From the NCBI GenBank assembly GCA_036365455.1, contig JAWQUS010000017.1, positions 7,750,001 to 7,814,000 of the forward strand: a DNA stretch of 64,000 nucleotides, written 5' to 3'. The DNA comes from Macrosoma leucophasiata. Lineage: Eukaryota > Arthropoda > Insecta > Lepidoptera > Hedylidae. The notes under the pieces were generated by a model. The model worked only from the letters and a program-made list of their open reading frames with translations, ran no database searches and had not been told where the DNA came from. The translations under genes and the position numbers were made by a program. This document shows, one piece after another, positions 11,149 through 22,051 of this stretch; the first letter of the stretch is position 1; each line of letters opens with the position of its first letter.

Positions 11149-11630
11149 AAATAAAATATTTATAAAGAAAATGGAATTAAAAAAATGTAATCCAATAAAA
11201 ATAAAATATTATGGGTACAGCGACTTCTGCACGATATTTAATACACTGAAAAGTTTGTTGTATCGCTTGCCTAACTAGCAATAGATTTCGTTACTGCCAA
11301 CCCAAGGAAATGCCATAAATGTGAAGGAAAAATTCGACGATCAGGTGTGGACCAATACAAATACTTAATCAAATATTAAAACCTTCATAGCTTTCCACCT
11401 ATTGAATCGCCACTCCTAACTGATATTGTTTTATAACAGTTTTCGAATGACTCTTGATTAAGCTTTTGTTTTATTTCGCCCGTTAAAGTTTAGCTATAAA
11501 GTGGTCTTCGTACTTCAATCTATCGTTTGAGTTATAAAACCTCGTTTTGATTCATATCGTACCCCTTTGTTTGAAAGTTTCTGAAAGTCAAATGATTTTC
11601 TCCCTAATCGTCGTAATTTTGTGATATTAC
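11149..11630 (-). repeat. Permuted inverted duplication, right copy
   Basis: Q' (11149-11351) followed by P' (11352-11630), each the reverse complement of the left-hand block. A plain inverted duplication would give P' then Q', so the unit is circularly permuted. The Q' part is K-element sequence without the tRNA-like head. Confidence 0.85.
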
Positions 11631-11804
11631 AATATTTTATTAAGGCAACACTGAAACTTGAAATTAATGGTTTTGTGTATCTGTTAAAATGTGTTCTTTG
11701 AATATCTTTATGTTGTTAAAATATTTATTTTATGATGAGAAAGTGGCAATGATCTGTAACCTTGTATAATATATGATCGTGTAATAGGTAACTATACAGA
11801 CTAG

Positions 11805-11980
11805 CAGAGGTTCCCAAACTATTTTTCTTGTAGACCCCTTTCAATTTTTTTCTGGTTTCGGTGGAGCTAACATTTATATCACTTTCCCATATATCCCATT
11901 TATATTTACGCATACACGTAGACCCCATCGAGTCTCCCATGGACCCCAGGGGGTCTATATGGACCAGTTGGGAATCACTG
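11805..11980. mobile_element. hAT-like MITE, 176 bp
   Basis: Termini CAGAGGTTCCCAAACT and (reverse) CAGTGATTCCCAACT are inverted repeats of the CAGxGGTTCYCAAAC type known from hAT elements. GACTAG flanks both sides (11799-11804, 11981-11986), a probable 6-bp remnant of the target duplication. The interior has several GACCCC motifs. Non-coding. Confidence 0.7.
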
Positions 11981-12078
11981 GACTAGATGGAAAACAGCTT
12001 AGGTCTAATAGGTCTGCCATTTGCCCACCGGTGTTGTTGAACATGTCTCTAAGCCGCAGTAATTTACGTAACTTCTAA

Positions 12079-12356
12079 CGTAAACCTACGCCTGTCATCC
12101 CCGAAGGGGTAGGCAGAGGTAAATGCATGCATTCAAGCATACATGCAAACACCCACAATTCGCCGGTTACGTTTCGGCCCATGTAACAGGTGGCGAATCT
12201 GTTGACATCTCTGGGCACATTACCAAATCCGAGGTACTGGGAAATTTTGAGAATCGAAAAATCCCAATAGAAGCAGAGATAAAGGACTATACACCGTAAT
12301 CTTTGATAGCTCCCGACCTGGAATCTAACCCAGCTTAGTAGTAGTACTGAGGCAGT
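12079..12356 (-). repeat. SINE-B copy with damaged head
   Basis: Body and tail match SINE-B well. The tRNA-like head has a mutated B box (GGGTTAGATTCC when read on the minus strand) and a shortened A-box region. Confidence 0.75.
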
Positions 12357-12359
12357 TAA

Positions 12360-12439
12360 GTATTCAAATATCTCAATTTATAGTCGCAATACTATGTTAA
12401 TACCTTTTGCACCCGTGTGAAGCCGGTGCGGGCTGCTAG
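12360..12439 (+). mobile_element. Helitron 3' end, truncated
   Basis: Ends GTGTGAAGCCGGTGCGGGCT then GCTAG|T, the same 3' end as the element at 62300-62500. The 5' part was lost at the junction with SINE-B. Confidence 0.6.
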
Positions 12440-12904
12440 TATACTCGTATAAATAAGAGCCAAGTTACTACGGACCCTGTTTGTGACATTTCAAACAGCA
12501 ATCGTTAAATGCGTCCGAATCCAATCATGCGTAAAACAAAACCATCGTTCGCCATAATACATCTAAATCCGAACGCACTTACCAATATTGAGTCGGAAAT
12601 CCGTTCATTCGAGCTCTATTTGGTTTCAATGCCTATGAAGTGATGTGACCCAATTAGCATAACGTTGAGTGTCACCCGCTTGTGCTGGGTAAGGGTTCGG
12701 TATTCAGAGTACAGTGGTTCAGTTAGTGAGCGGAATGGATTTGTCTGGACTGGGTGCCCTACTGGACTATGGGCACGAAATGATGCTGAAAAAAAACCAG
12801 TTCAATTCTTTTACGCTACGAAGTGGCAATGTCTGGACTCTGGACACGAAATGTTAATGAAAACAAAAATGTCCTGAAATAGTAAGTGTAGGAATATACA
12901 GGAA
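12440..12904. other. No confirmed gene; repeated peptide motif
   Basis: Two ~40-bp related segments (near 12766 and 12836) share GGACT-TGG-CACGAAATG and encode LDYGHEM and LDSGHEM in two different frames. Not a recognised protein. Confidence 0.3.
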
Positions 12905-13004
12905 ATCACATTACCACCTAACCGTATCACGATAATGCAGAACACTACCATTTAGCAAGTATATTAGGTAATGCGGTGGTACCCACGCCTGCAAGCTCCG
13001 TCAC
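12905..13004 (-). repeat. RepA retroposon, 5' fragment
   Basis: Only the 5' third of RepA (read on the minus strand) from the CGTCAC end to GGAAAT, with a small deletion. No poly-A end present. Confidence 0.65.
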
Positions 13005-13014
13005 AAGTTAAATT

Positions 13015-13182
13015 GATTAATTGTTTGTTTGTTTACTTGAACGCGCTAATCTCAGGAACTATTGGTGCGATTTGAAAAAGGAAAGAAAATCGAGGAAGGC
13101 TTTAGGCTATATAACATCACGCAAAGATAAATAGGAGAGGGTAGGTAACATTGCAAAAGCGCGAAGCCCGTTAGGTCGCTAG
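13015..13182 (+). mobile_element. Non-autonomous Helitron, E family
   Basis: Contains the family signature TTGAACGCGCTAATCTCAGG and ends CGCGAAGCCC...CGCTAG|T. Copies with clear A|TC starts lie at 21857 and 29527; here the first bases are lost. Confidence 0.75.
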
Positions 13183-14687
13183 TCATAAATAACGATGAAC
13201 GCACTAATTCTGCAGCGGGTTCCTAGAATATCTATTGCGGATTGAGTGCTCGAAAAGGATCGAGACCGCATCACTCTTCGCGTGCTATTGTGTTGATCTT
13301 TACAGAGGACGGGAGTGTGTGGAAACATTCGGCTTGCTGTGATTAATCTAACCGTATTGACTCGTCACGCTATCTAGATTTACTTTGTGTCATCCTGCTA
13401 GTTTTGTGTATTACCTATGCTTAGCTTGTCTGCTTATGGTGTGCCTACTGTTAATGAAAGAGCTCATAATAAATCATGGTTCTCTGTAGTCGGTTTACGG
13501 CAGATAATTTAAAAAAAAAACAAAACAGTGTACCTATTCATTTGAGTATAAGGAATTTGTATGGTCAGCGCGCGTGTCAACAAAACGTGGGATAATAGAT
13601 ACTTTAAGTAACTAAACGATTTGATGTTATTATTACTGTTGAAACCGGACTTAACTCTAATAAAAACAAACAATTTTATTTTTGTATCAATGTCACTTTG
13701 ACAAAACTCAATGGGAAATTAAGATTATAAAGGAAATAATGCTCATGTTCTTACTTGAAATATGTATGATATATATGAACTCTATTTGAATATTCCAATG
13801 TCGTTATTCGTGAGAGTAATTACTTAAGTACCTACATAAAAAGTTCAAGTAAAATTATCCTAAAAGCGAAAAAATACATTATTTGAAACATGAAGCATTA
13901 TTTAAATATCATAGCGAAATTGAGAATGTTTTACAAAAAAAATTCGAAGAATTTTGAGAATGTTTTACAATATCATTCGAAGTATTTTGTAAGAGAAAAA
14001 GTGTAATTAAATTGAATGTCATTTAGAACGTCCACGACTTAAAAAGACAAGGGCCTGTCTATCCAAGAAAATGTCAGAAACGAAAACGTCCCTCTGAGAT
14101 GCTCTTTATTAAACTTTAGGCACGTCAACTTTACTGCGTGACTTCACATTCAGGGAGGGTATTAGTACAGCACTTAATATTAATTTAATGTGCCCTTTGA
14201 CGTCGACAAACTAGTTACGATGTTATTGTGTTATGAATAAGTAAACTGTTAAGGACGGTACAACAAAGTCATTGCGTAATTTATAGCTTCTCAAGAACAC
14301 GTTGGTATTACAACTATTTAATTAGTGGGATTTTTGGAAAGCTGTTTCATGACTTTGTTTTGAACTTTATCCGTACCTATTTAGGATGATATTTTGTATA
14401 ATTAATGTAATGGAACACGTAGAAATCTTAGATTGTAAAGTGATTAGTAAAAAATTTGAAAGTTTTATATTATTTAAATTATTTTATATTATTTTTAGCG
14501 ACAATTACACCTGGTACAACATACAATTAGGAAGTAAAGTTTTTTAAATCTCTCAAACATTTCCTTTTTTAACCGATTTCAAAAAGGAGGAGGTTCTCAA
14601 TTCGACCCGTATGTTTTTTTTTTGGTGTATGTTACGCGATTTCTCCGTCGTCTGTGGGCCGATTTGCAAAATTATTTTTTTATTATC
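13183..14687. other. No gene; two minor repeats
   Basis: Looks largely single-copy. A ~43-bp tandem duplication (GAGAATGTTTTACAA, 13921-13990) is present. At 14570-14680 a fragment with AAAAAGGAGGAGGTTCTCAA matches a dispersed lepidopteran repeat also present, diverged, at 15868-16000. No coding signal. Confidence 0.45.
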
Positions 14688-14948
14688 TTTTTAATGTAAT
14701 AAGGGTGGCAAACAAGCATGCAGTTCACATTGATGTCAAGTGATGACTGCAGCCTATAGACACCGACACAAATATATACCAGAAGTCAAAGTCAAAATTA
14801 GTTATTATTGTATCTGTAAAAGTTATTACGGGGCTATACATTACCATCTAATCGGAACACGATTGTGCTGAACACTACCATTGGCGACAGAAAGATACAG
14901 ATAGTGCCTATGCCCACCAGCTCCTACACTGAAACTCTATCACCAGTA
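14688..14948 (-). repeat. RepA retroposon, older subfamily
   Basis: Almost full length, with an internal deletion between the GACACC block and GTTATTACGGGGC. Older-subfamily signature. Confidence 0.75.
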
Positions 14949-14973
14949 AAACCTCCTAAGCAATCCCTACTTC

Positions 14974-15170
14974 TCTACTATAATATTAAAAATGCGAAAG
15001 TAACCCTGCCTGTCTGTCTGGTCTGTCTGTCTGTCTGTCTGTTACCTTTTCACGTCCAAACTACTGAACCGATTTTAATGAAATTTGGTACAGAGATAGA
15101 GTTGACTTTGAGAAAGAACATAGTTTCACAAATAATGGTTTCTCTTAACTTTATCTTTAAGTTCTCTAAA
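14974..15170 (+). mobile_element. Helitron-type 5' end
   Basis: TCTACTATAATATTA followed by AAATGCGAAAGTAACCCTG, a CTGT tandem and CTGAACCGATTTTAATGAAA. I recognise this start from lepidopteran Helitrons. No matching 3' end found nearby. The 105-codon ORF across the RepA/Helitron junction is not a gene. Confidence 0.55.
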
Positions 15171-15776
15171 TCTTTACTTTAATGTATCAGGAAGTTTCAA
15201 TTTGGTTTTTTTTACTCAATTATCCTCCGTATTTATCGATATATCTGGCGCTCCACACTCTACCTACCCCGTTCGGGACCTGGCCTGAAGATACATATAT
15301 ACATATTTATCGAAAATACAGTTTGCGTCTTGAGATTCGTCTTACTTCAGTATCACCTTCAAATCAAAATAATTGGCATAAACTAATACCTACCCATTAA
15401 AACGACATACGACCTGTATCATGCGATATTAATAGTAATAACTTACAATAGACATGAGCAGCGAAGTGATTGCTATTAAAGGTCATCTAATAATGGCAAT
15501 ATGTTCAACGGGATAATGGGGACCGACGTAAATGGGACTTAGTGACCTTTTGGGCATCGAGACCCTAACCGTAATAAGGATTTGGCTTTAGGATTCACAA
15601 TTAAGGGGCGAAACTTTTAATAACCGCGTACACTGTTAGCTTGTGGGGTTATGATTTATGGTTGAGTTGTTATGAGATTATAAGAGTTTCGTAATGAATT
15701 TTCAATGGTTTTTAATTATTCTCTGTTTTGATTGGTGAGCTACAGAACAGTTTGAAGGGGAAGTTTTATTTTGGTA
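15171..15776. other. No gene identified
   Basis: No coding, RNA or repeat signal recognised. Confidence 0.35.
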
Positions 15777-15867
15777 TGCCTGCCTAGGTAGTTTAGTGGT
15801 AGCAATATAGTTGCTACTACTGGGTCTCGGATTCAATCCAGGGGCTAGGTAGAAGTTGTTTATGGTA
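15777..15867 (+). repeat. SINE-B head only
   Basis: The tRNA-like head with an A-box-like TAGTTTAGTGG (15789-15799) and a B-box-like GGATTCAATCC (15829-15839) is present, but the SINE body is missing. A fragment of the GGAGGTTCTCAA repeat follows (15868-16000). Confidence 0.6.
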
Positions 15868-16169
15868 ACCAACTTCAAAGGAGAAGGTTCTCTGTTCGAA
15901 CATACAATTTAGGTATATTCACCGACTACTCCGTCAATTGTGGACCGATTTTGAAAATTCTTATGTCGTTCGAAAGGGTACACTTCCAAATTGGTCGCGT
16001 TGCCACCGAGTTGATATCTGATAATGTAATCATGGAAAAATCACATCAAATGATTACCCCACCTTCTTACGTAAAATACAGTCAAATAACCCTGATGTTC
16101 CTGTCCGGTGCGGCGATTCGGTGAAGTCCGAGTGCGAAACATGCAGTTTGTATACAGGGACACAGTGTT

Positions 16170-16325
16170 TGTAAACAATTTTCTCTAAAACGGCTAGACC
16201 GATTTTAATGATTTTTTCGTGTATAGTCGAGTTTTTTTTAACTGATTTGAATTTGAATTTTGAGAATCGGTCGAAAACTATATTTTTAAACTATAAAGGC
16301 GATACGAAGTTTGTCGGGACATCAA
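16170..16325 (+). mobile_element. Degenerate Helitron fragment
   Basis: CTCTAAAACGGCTAGACCGA and AAAGGCGATACGAAGTTTGT resemble the interior and 3' hairpin of the Helitron at 26395-26663. The CTAG end is mutated. Confidence 0.45.
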
Positions 16326-17147
16326 GTCTTCATATTATGAGCGTAGCCCACGAAAATCTAAGAACACACCAAGTCTGGTTTGCACACTCTGAGTATGAAA
16401 CCCAAAAAAGAGAGACGTCCCTACATCGACGCAAAAAACTTGAATATCTTCACAATTTCCCTCTCTAATTTATCGGTCCACAAACAAATTAAACTTGAAT
16501 AAAATCAACGCTGCCACGGCTGTTGAACTTAGAAACAATTGGTTTGCTGACGACTCAAACAAAGACGTAAAAGTTAATTAAGCCAGCTTTGATTCTATTC
16601 TTACTGTATAAGCATGAATATTACCTGTTTGGACGAAAATACGTTAATCCAATGTCATTGACAATACTGCTTTGATCTTACGTTATTATGAATCTAATAA
16701 ACATTTTTTCTTATTTATGATTTTTATGGCAGTGAAACGTGGGCGGAATCACATAAAATACCTGTTTTATCTGTTGAAATGTTCACTTTGTATGTGAGTG
16801 ATTCCTACTAAAGAGTATACAAATAATTCCTACTTTCCATTCGGTGGTAGAATTTGATGGTGTAGGCACCATTATATTATCTTAAGTTTTTCTCCTGATA
16901 AATATCTGATTATATACTGGATACAATTGTGGTTATTATCAATTGAAATTTAAAAAGAAAAAATATGCTTACACCCCACACTAATTATAAACCAGTCGTC
17001 CCGAGTGGATTTGGAGTCAAACGCGTGAAAATTTTTAGCTGTTACTACTAGTTGAGTCATTTAGGCATTCCTTGGGAGATCATGAAATATAGTTTTAAAC
17101 TGAAATTTTTTAGCAACATTCAAGTTATTACCTGGATCATTAAATTT
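16326..17147. other. No gene identified
   Basis: No feature supported. The 86-codon ORF at 16208-16468 starts inside the Helitron fragment and has no recognisable domain. Confidence 0.35.
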
Positions 17148-17333
17148 TTTATACTTCATAGACATTACCGAAAAGAACGTCAGGTGATTGTGAGCGCAGA
17201 CACTTACTGAAAGTGGCGGAGCTCATTTGCTTGATCGATCGACGCCATTTGTGAACTTGGCTATATGGTCGTTCATGAAAATGTATGAGAACTCGTGCAG
17301 CGACCTGCTAAGAAGGTAAGGTTAAATCTATAG
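17148..17333. repeat. Duplicated block, copy 1
   Basis: Similar along its whole length to 18286-18475. Contains ACCGAAAAGAACGTCAGGTG and AAATGTATGAGAACTCGT. On the minus strand it contains an ATG (17248) starting 14 codons (MASIDQANELRHFQ) with GTAAGTG straddling the end. On the plus strand it ends with AAGAAG|GTAAGG, a good splice-donor match. Confidence 0.75.
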
Positions 17334-17769
17334 TGTGTTTAAACTTGGACAGGCTTGTTGCAAAGAGCATGTATGCTTATATTGAAATTACAAAATGTTA
17401 CATACAAAACTTTGATTTAATTAGGATATTTGAAATAAATATAAAATTAACTTTAAATTAAATCAACATTAAATTAAATTAAAATCAAAGAAAACCAAAA
17501 TTAAAAGCAAATCAAAACTAAATAAAATAAGAATCAAAATAAAAACTAAAACTAAATTTAATAAAATTTAATACATATTTTAGAATCTATAATGATGACT
17601 ACGTCTCCATAGTCAGTCAAACAAACCGCCCCTGGTCATCCCCGGTGCAAAAGAGCCCAAAATACTAGCAGCATTTCCTAGCCTTAGCCTAGGCTAGCCT
17701 TTGCACCAGGAATGACCCGGAACGGTAGTCGAAGCCCCTATGTTTAAGACGGTGGTTTTGGGACATTGA
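17334..17769. other. A-rich tract and small inverted repeat
   Basis: 17440-17575 is an ATTAAA/AAATC-rich low-complexity tract. 17634-17717 is an imperfect inverted repeat (GGTCATCCCCGGTGCAAAAG against CTTTGCACCAGGAATGACC) around a CCTAGGCTAGC centre. Confidence 0.5.
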
Positions 17770-17993
17770 AAATCGTTGATTTTTTTTATATCATTAAGTT
17801 GACAGACAAGCAGACGGGCCACCTGATGGTAAGTGGTCACCGTCGCCTATGAATATTTGCAACACCAGGGGAGTTGCCAACGCGCTGCCAACCCTGAAGG
17901 ACGCCATTTTTGAAGAACCCCATATTGTAGCACCGAGGGAACACCTCAGAGGGAAGTTCGTTCCACAATTTACACGTTCTGGGCAGAAACGAA
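17770..17993 (-). pseudogene. CR1/jockey-type LINE, reverse transcriptase C-terminus
   Basis: The minus strand encodes SFLPRTCKLWNELPSEVF, then a YNMGFFK segment and a tail ending at a TGA near 17841. The 'PRT--LWN-LP--VFP--YN---FK' pattern is the conserved C-terminus of CR1/jockey-group reverse transcriptase ORFs. The sequence downstream of the stop (GGTGGCCCGTCTGC) continues to an AT-rich 3' end. The element is 5'-truncated and lacks the polymerase active site. The last ~145 bp of the same family are inserted at 46995-47138. Confidence 0.75.
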
Positions 17994-18285
17994 CGAGAAA
18001 ACCGCACCGTTTATTTTTAATTACCGATTATTGATATGCTCGATGGATCGAAGTAAGCTTAAATGATATGAGTGAACAGTACAATGGGAATAGAAATAGC
18101 CGGCAAAAGATATTACCTAGGTAATTAAACGTTTTGAATTATCGATCATTTGAATGAAACTAACATTGCTGGACTTTATTTAAATTTAAAAAACAGCATA
18201 AGTATAAACTGGTAGTTATTAGGTTATTAAAATAATTATAACATTTTGAGTCACCTTCAGATAAAGTGTCATGAAATTTTTAACA

Positions 18286-18475
18286 TTATACTTCATAGTA
18301 ATATTACCGAAAAGAACGTCAGGTGATTTTGAGCAGCACGGACACTTACTGAAAGTAGCGGAGCACGTTTGCTTGATCAATCGACGCCATTTGTGAACCT
18401 GGCTGGATGGTCGTTCATGAAAATGTATGAGAACTCGTTCATCGCCTGCTAAGAAGGTAAGGTTGAATCTGTAGA
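18286..18475. repeat. Duplicated block, copy 2
   Basis: Second copy of 17148-17333, about 1.14 kb downstream in the same orientation, with scattered substitutions and small indels. The minus-strand ATG (18390) and following GTAAGTG are preserved, as is the plus-strand AAG|GTAAGG. Confidence 0.75.
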
Positions 18476-19401
18476 GCGTGCTTACATTTGGGTGGGATTT
18501 TGCCTGGAGTTTTTAGTTCGTCGTATGTTTTTAAATAATTAGGATTTTAGTCAGGTGCACATAATGTGAGACATAAGTTGATGTTTGCCTATTATTCGTA
18601 AAAAAAAGTGGAACGGGAAGTTTCTCTGAGCTAGTTTCTTACAAATGGATGGACTGGATAGCTTTTGTTCTAACATTCCCCAACATTTTCCCAACATTAT
18701 ATTCAAAGTATGGCCCAAATTGTAAAAATAACAAATTTTACCTCCGACTGAAAATCTAATTCATATGATTTCAAGGACTAAACTATGGCAGCTATAAAAA
18801 TGCATAATATTTTTTTTATTTCGAGTAAGATTTTACAATTGATTTCAATGAATCAATCAAAATCATAAATTACTTAGAGTTAATATCTATTACATAAAGT
18901 GAAAAAAGAAAGAAACAGATAATATGTGAATTAAAATACAGATAAAGAAACTTACAGTTGAAATACCGAAAAAAAAAATTAAATCCTTTCAAAAATTAGA
19001 CAAAAAGAAATAGAAAATAAATATTCATCAAAATCTAAGTTATAAGTAGCACTAGAGTAATAAATAGCACTATACGTAACACAAAAAATACTTAAATAAA
19101 AATTCATTAACAATGCTGGTGAAATAGAGCGCAAAAAACCATTGTACCACAGCCTGAATACCGTCGGCAAGATGGGTTATTGCCTTCAAGTATGAGTTTA
19201 TTGCACATTTGTCATTGCTCGCCTCTTTACTTTATCGTTTTGCAGAAAAATTGTTAAATAAATAACATTTTCCTACGATTAGACCTTTATGATATCAGTG
19301 ATATGTTTATGAAAAATATGTGACCAGCGCCTTATAAGATTTATGCGAGCTACTTTAATTGCAAACCAGAATGAAGTAATTTGTCTCAGAATATTATTAT
19401 G
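18476..19401. other. No gene identified
   Basis: AT-rich; no feature supported. Confidence 0.35.
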
Positions 19402-19491
19402 TCTTTTTTACGTCATGAAGTGAGAAACAAGCTTACAGTTCACATTGATCGTTTTAGTGAATACTGTAATCAATTAAAAACTGCATCTGGT
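19402..19491 (-). repeat. RepA retroposon, 3' fragment
   Basis: Short diverged copy: poly-T, TGAAGTGAGAAACAAGC and TTCACATTGAT. Confidence 0.5.
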
Positions 19492-19529
19492 TTTCACTCT
19501 CATTCTTAAACTAGCGTTAGAGTTCCATT

Positions 19530-19619
19530 GTCACCTATCACAAACCCGACCGCGCCCGTATCGCTCAACCGAGTAGATCGCTTGCGATCTACACCAGCCG
19601 CGGGACTATGCGCGCTTAT
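19530..19619 (-). repeat. 5S-rRNA-related SINE head
   Basis: On the minus strand: GCGCGCATAGTCCCGCGGCT, then GATCTACTCGGTTGAGCGAT and GGGCGCGGTCGG, ending TGATAGGTGAC. The GGTTRAGC, GGGCGCGGT and GGGTGACC segments are in the same order and spacing as in animal 5S rRNA, so this looks like a SINE with a 5S-derived promoter. Only the head is present. Confidence 0.6.
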
Positions 19620-20590
19620 TACTCGCCACTTGGCAAAAGATTAAAATAGAGATGGCGTGCATGGTGGCAATAAGTTGTGACAAATGAAAAATTGGCTGTT
19701 TTAAAGAAAAAAATGAAACATTATCTCCTAAGGTCTACTAAGCAAAAACGGACATCACTAAAAACGAGTATCACGACCACCAAAACAAATTGGTACAATA
19801 GGGATTCTTTTCCTTTATTCCTCCTGTGTCGGAGAGCTTGCTCCAATGCGTTAATTATTTATTAATTCGGCAAGGGGAACCACGCTTACATTTTTAACTA
19901 AAGTCGGACGTTAGCGACAATACCACTTAAGCTTAATGAACAACTTCATTAATTTCAAGCGCTAGTAATGTCACAGACGTTTTCGTTCGGAGCGCCCCAG
20001 CCGCTGTGTTTCTGTTGGCGATTAGCGGAAGAATCGTGAATGGGATTATGTCTTTTATTTTTCACTCCCCTATACTCTTTTATTACTAAGGATTCTAATT
20101 TATTGGAGCATTATCAAGTTTAAATGCTCTTTTCGGACTAAAGCAACTAATGGTTCTTGCTTCTGATATTCTTTTTTGTTGTTCTCGTATTCAAATTTGG
20201 GACTTTTTCTTATTAGGGGATTAAAAACCAGAGAAATTGAGCTTTTTCATTTTAATTTTTTCTTATTTTCCGCACTAGAACTTAAATAGTTTGAAAGTTT
20301 TGAAGCTAATATTGTACCTTCGATTACCGATTGGACCAATCTAGATTACAAAGGATCTTTTGATCGATCCACTGTCAGAATCCTAATAGCAAATTCATCC
20401 TTACATTTGTTATTATGACGCTTTTTTTGACAAAACGGATCGAAGGTTATCTTAAATGGATTGAGATCGCATATTGGGTTCCACTGTTAATCGGATGAAT
20501 AAGAAAAAAACTACGTTGAATGACTCACGTCATTCTGGGTTCCATCTCCGTAATCTCGTATAATAGGTATATTCCACCAAAAACATTTTC
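19620..20590. other. No gene identified
   Basis: No gene or repeat recognised in this stretch. Confidence 0.35.
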
Positions 20591-20790
20591 ATCCATTGTA
20601 GAAATTAAATTTGCGGATTTTCTCGCGTATACAACACTCCCAATTTTCTTCTTATACCCGACGTTTCGATCGCTTTCCAGCTACCGTGGCTACGTGACGC
20701 GAGTTTGGGAGTGTTGTATACGCGAGAAAATCCGCAAATTTAATTTCTACAATGTATGAAGCTCGCGAAAACCTGCGAAAACGTCATTTT
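20591..20790. repeat. Foldback MITE, G family
   Basis: Near-perfect 49-bp inverted repeats (20594-20642 and 20706-20754) with core TGCGGATTTTCTCGCGTATA. The right side continues with CGCGAAAACCTGCGAAAACG, found on the left side of the related copy at 33925, so this copy has lost its outer left end. The direct repeat CATTTTCATCCA flanks it (20584-20595 and about 20786-20797). Confidence 0.75.
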
Positions 20791-20797
20791 CATCCAA

Positions 20798-21344
20798 TTA
20801 AGGTAACCTGACGTATTTTCCATTTTTCAAGGCACATGGTAGTAATATTTATATTACGATTATACCTATATGAAACTCATCTTAAAACATCGGAAATCAG
20901 AAACAATTGTTGATGTAACAGAACCCATTGTCAGAATGTGAATGTATGATAATATGAAAATGCAGTGCGGCCGTCGCTATTACACGCGTTATTTGATAAA
21001 GTATCGGATAATGAAATTTCTCGCCTTCGGCCAAAATGGGCCGGGCAGTCGAAATGTTTTCAGCGTGAAATGGAAACAGTAATGTACTGTGGATACTGAT
21101 AAAATTATTTATTTTCTGTATATACATGTAACGATAAATGCTTACAATAAGTCTTTGGCATAAATAAATCTCTTTGGCCACCAACCTATATAATTAAGTA
21201 TATGTAATAAGTCGAATTTAAAGTCAAATTTTGTCTGTGATTACGGAAAGATCGATTTATGGTCTCATTTTAAGGCGATCCAGCCGTAGATGTGCAGAAA
21301 AATAAAGATCTTTTAAATTAAAAACATCTGTTGAATAAAAGCAA
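20798..21344. other. No gene identified
   Basis: No supported feature; the 95-codon minus-strand ORF at 20897-21184 has no recognisable domain. Confidence 0.35.
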
Positions 21345-21541
21345 AGATTTGGGATTTTTCCATTTTCTGGAAGTTTTCCAGTACCTTGAATTTTATGGGC
21401 CCGAAGATGTCAATAGGCTCGCCATCTGTTACATGTGCCAAAACTTAACCGGTGAATCGTGGGTGTTTGCATGTACCTATGATTGAATGCATGCATTACC
21501 TCTGCCTAACCCTTCGGGGATTTCAGGCGTGTAGTTGCGTT
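21345..21541 (+). repeat. SINE-B body, headless
   Basis: 5'-truncated SINE-B: from GGGATTTTTCCATTTTCTGG through AATCGTGGGTGTTTGCATGT to the poly-T-rich 3' end. No tRNA-like head. Confidence 0.75.
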
Positions 21542-21552
21542 TTTTTTTATTA

Positions 21553-21853
21553 GTAAGCGTCGGGAGATGACGGCCCCACCGTCCACTAGCTAGCTTTTCT
21601 TCTACTGGAGGAGAATTCTTCATCCGACCGTCAAGTCAGACAACGTCAATGGGGCGGTAGGATTGGTCTGTGGGCGGTAGTCAGTGCAATAACGCAAGAT
21701 GGGCAGCAGCGTCCTTCGATAAAACTACCGCCACTGCGATCGCCAATCCGCATGCAAAGCGTGGCAATTATGGCATATCCCCTAGCTTAAGCCGGGATAA
21801 GGGCTTTGGTCCAGCAGTAAACATTTTTCGGCTGACATGATGATGACGATGAT
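21553..21853 (+). mobile_element. LINE 3' end (RTE-like), non-coding
   Basis: Contains TTCTACTGGAGGAGAATTCT, GGCAGCAGCGTCC and ATCGCCAATCCGCATGC, and ends in GGTCCAGCAGT, TTCGGCTGACATGATGATGA and a GATGAT tail. The tail style and similarity to the RTE end at ~31845-31880 suggest an RTE-type LINE 3' UTR. A related copy is at 46672-47530. Confidence 0.6.
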
Positions 21854-21856
21854 TAA

Positions 21857-22051
21857 TCTAGCTGAAGAGTTTGTTCGTTTGTTTGCTTGAACGCGCTAAT
21901 CTCAGGAACTGCTGGTCCCATTTGAAAAATTCTTTCAGTGTTAGATAGCTCATTTATCGAGAAAGTCTTTAAGGGTATATAACATGACGCTAAGATGAAT
22001 AGGAGAGGGTAGGTAAAATTGGAACCGCGCGAAGCCGGGGCGGGCCGCTAG
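21857..22051 (+). mobile_element. Non-autonomous Helitron, E family, complete
   Basis: Starts A|TCTAGCTGAAGAG and ends GAAGCCGGGGCGGGCCGCTAG|T, so both Helitron end rules are met, with a GC-rich hairpin before the CTAG. About 195 bp and non-coding. It inserted directly after the LINE 3' tail. Confidence 0.8.
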
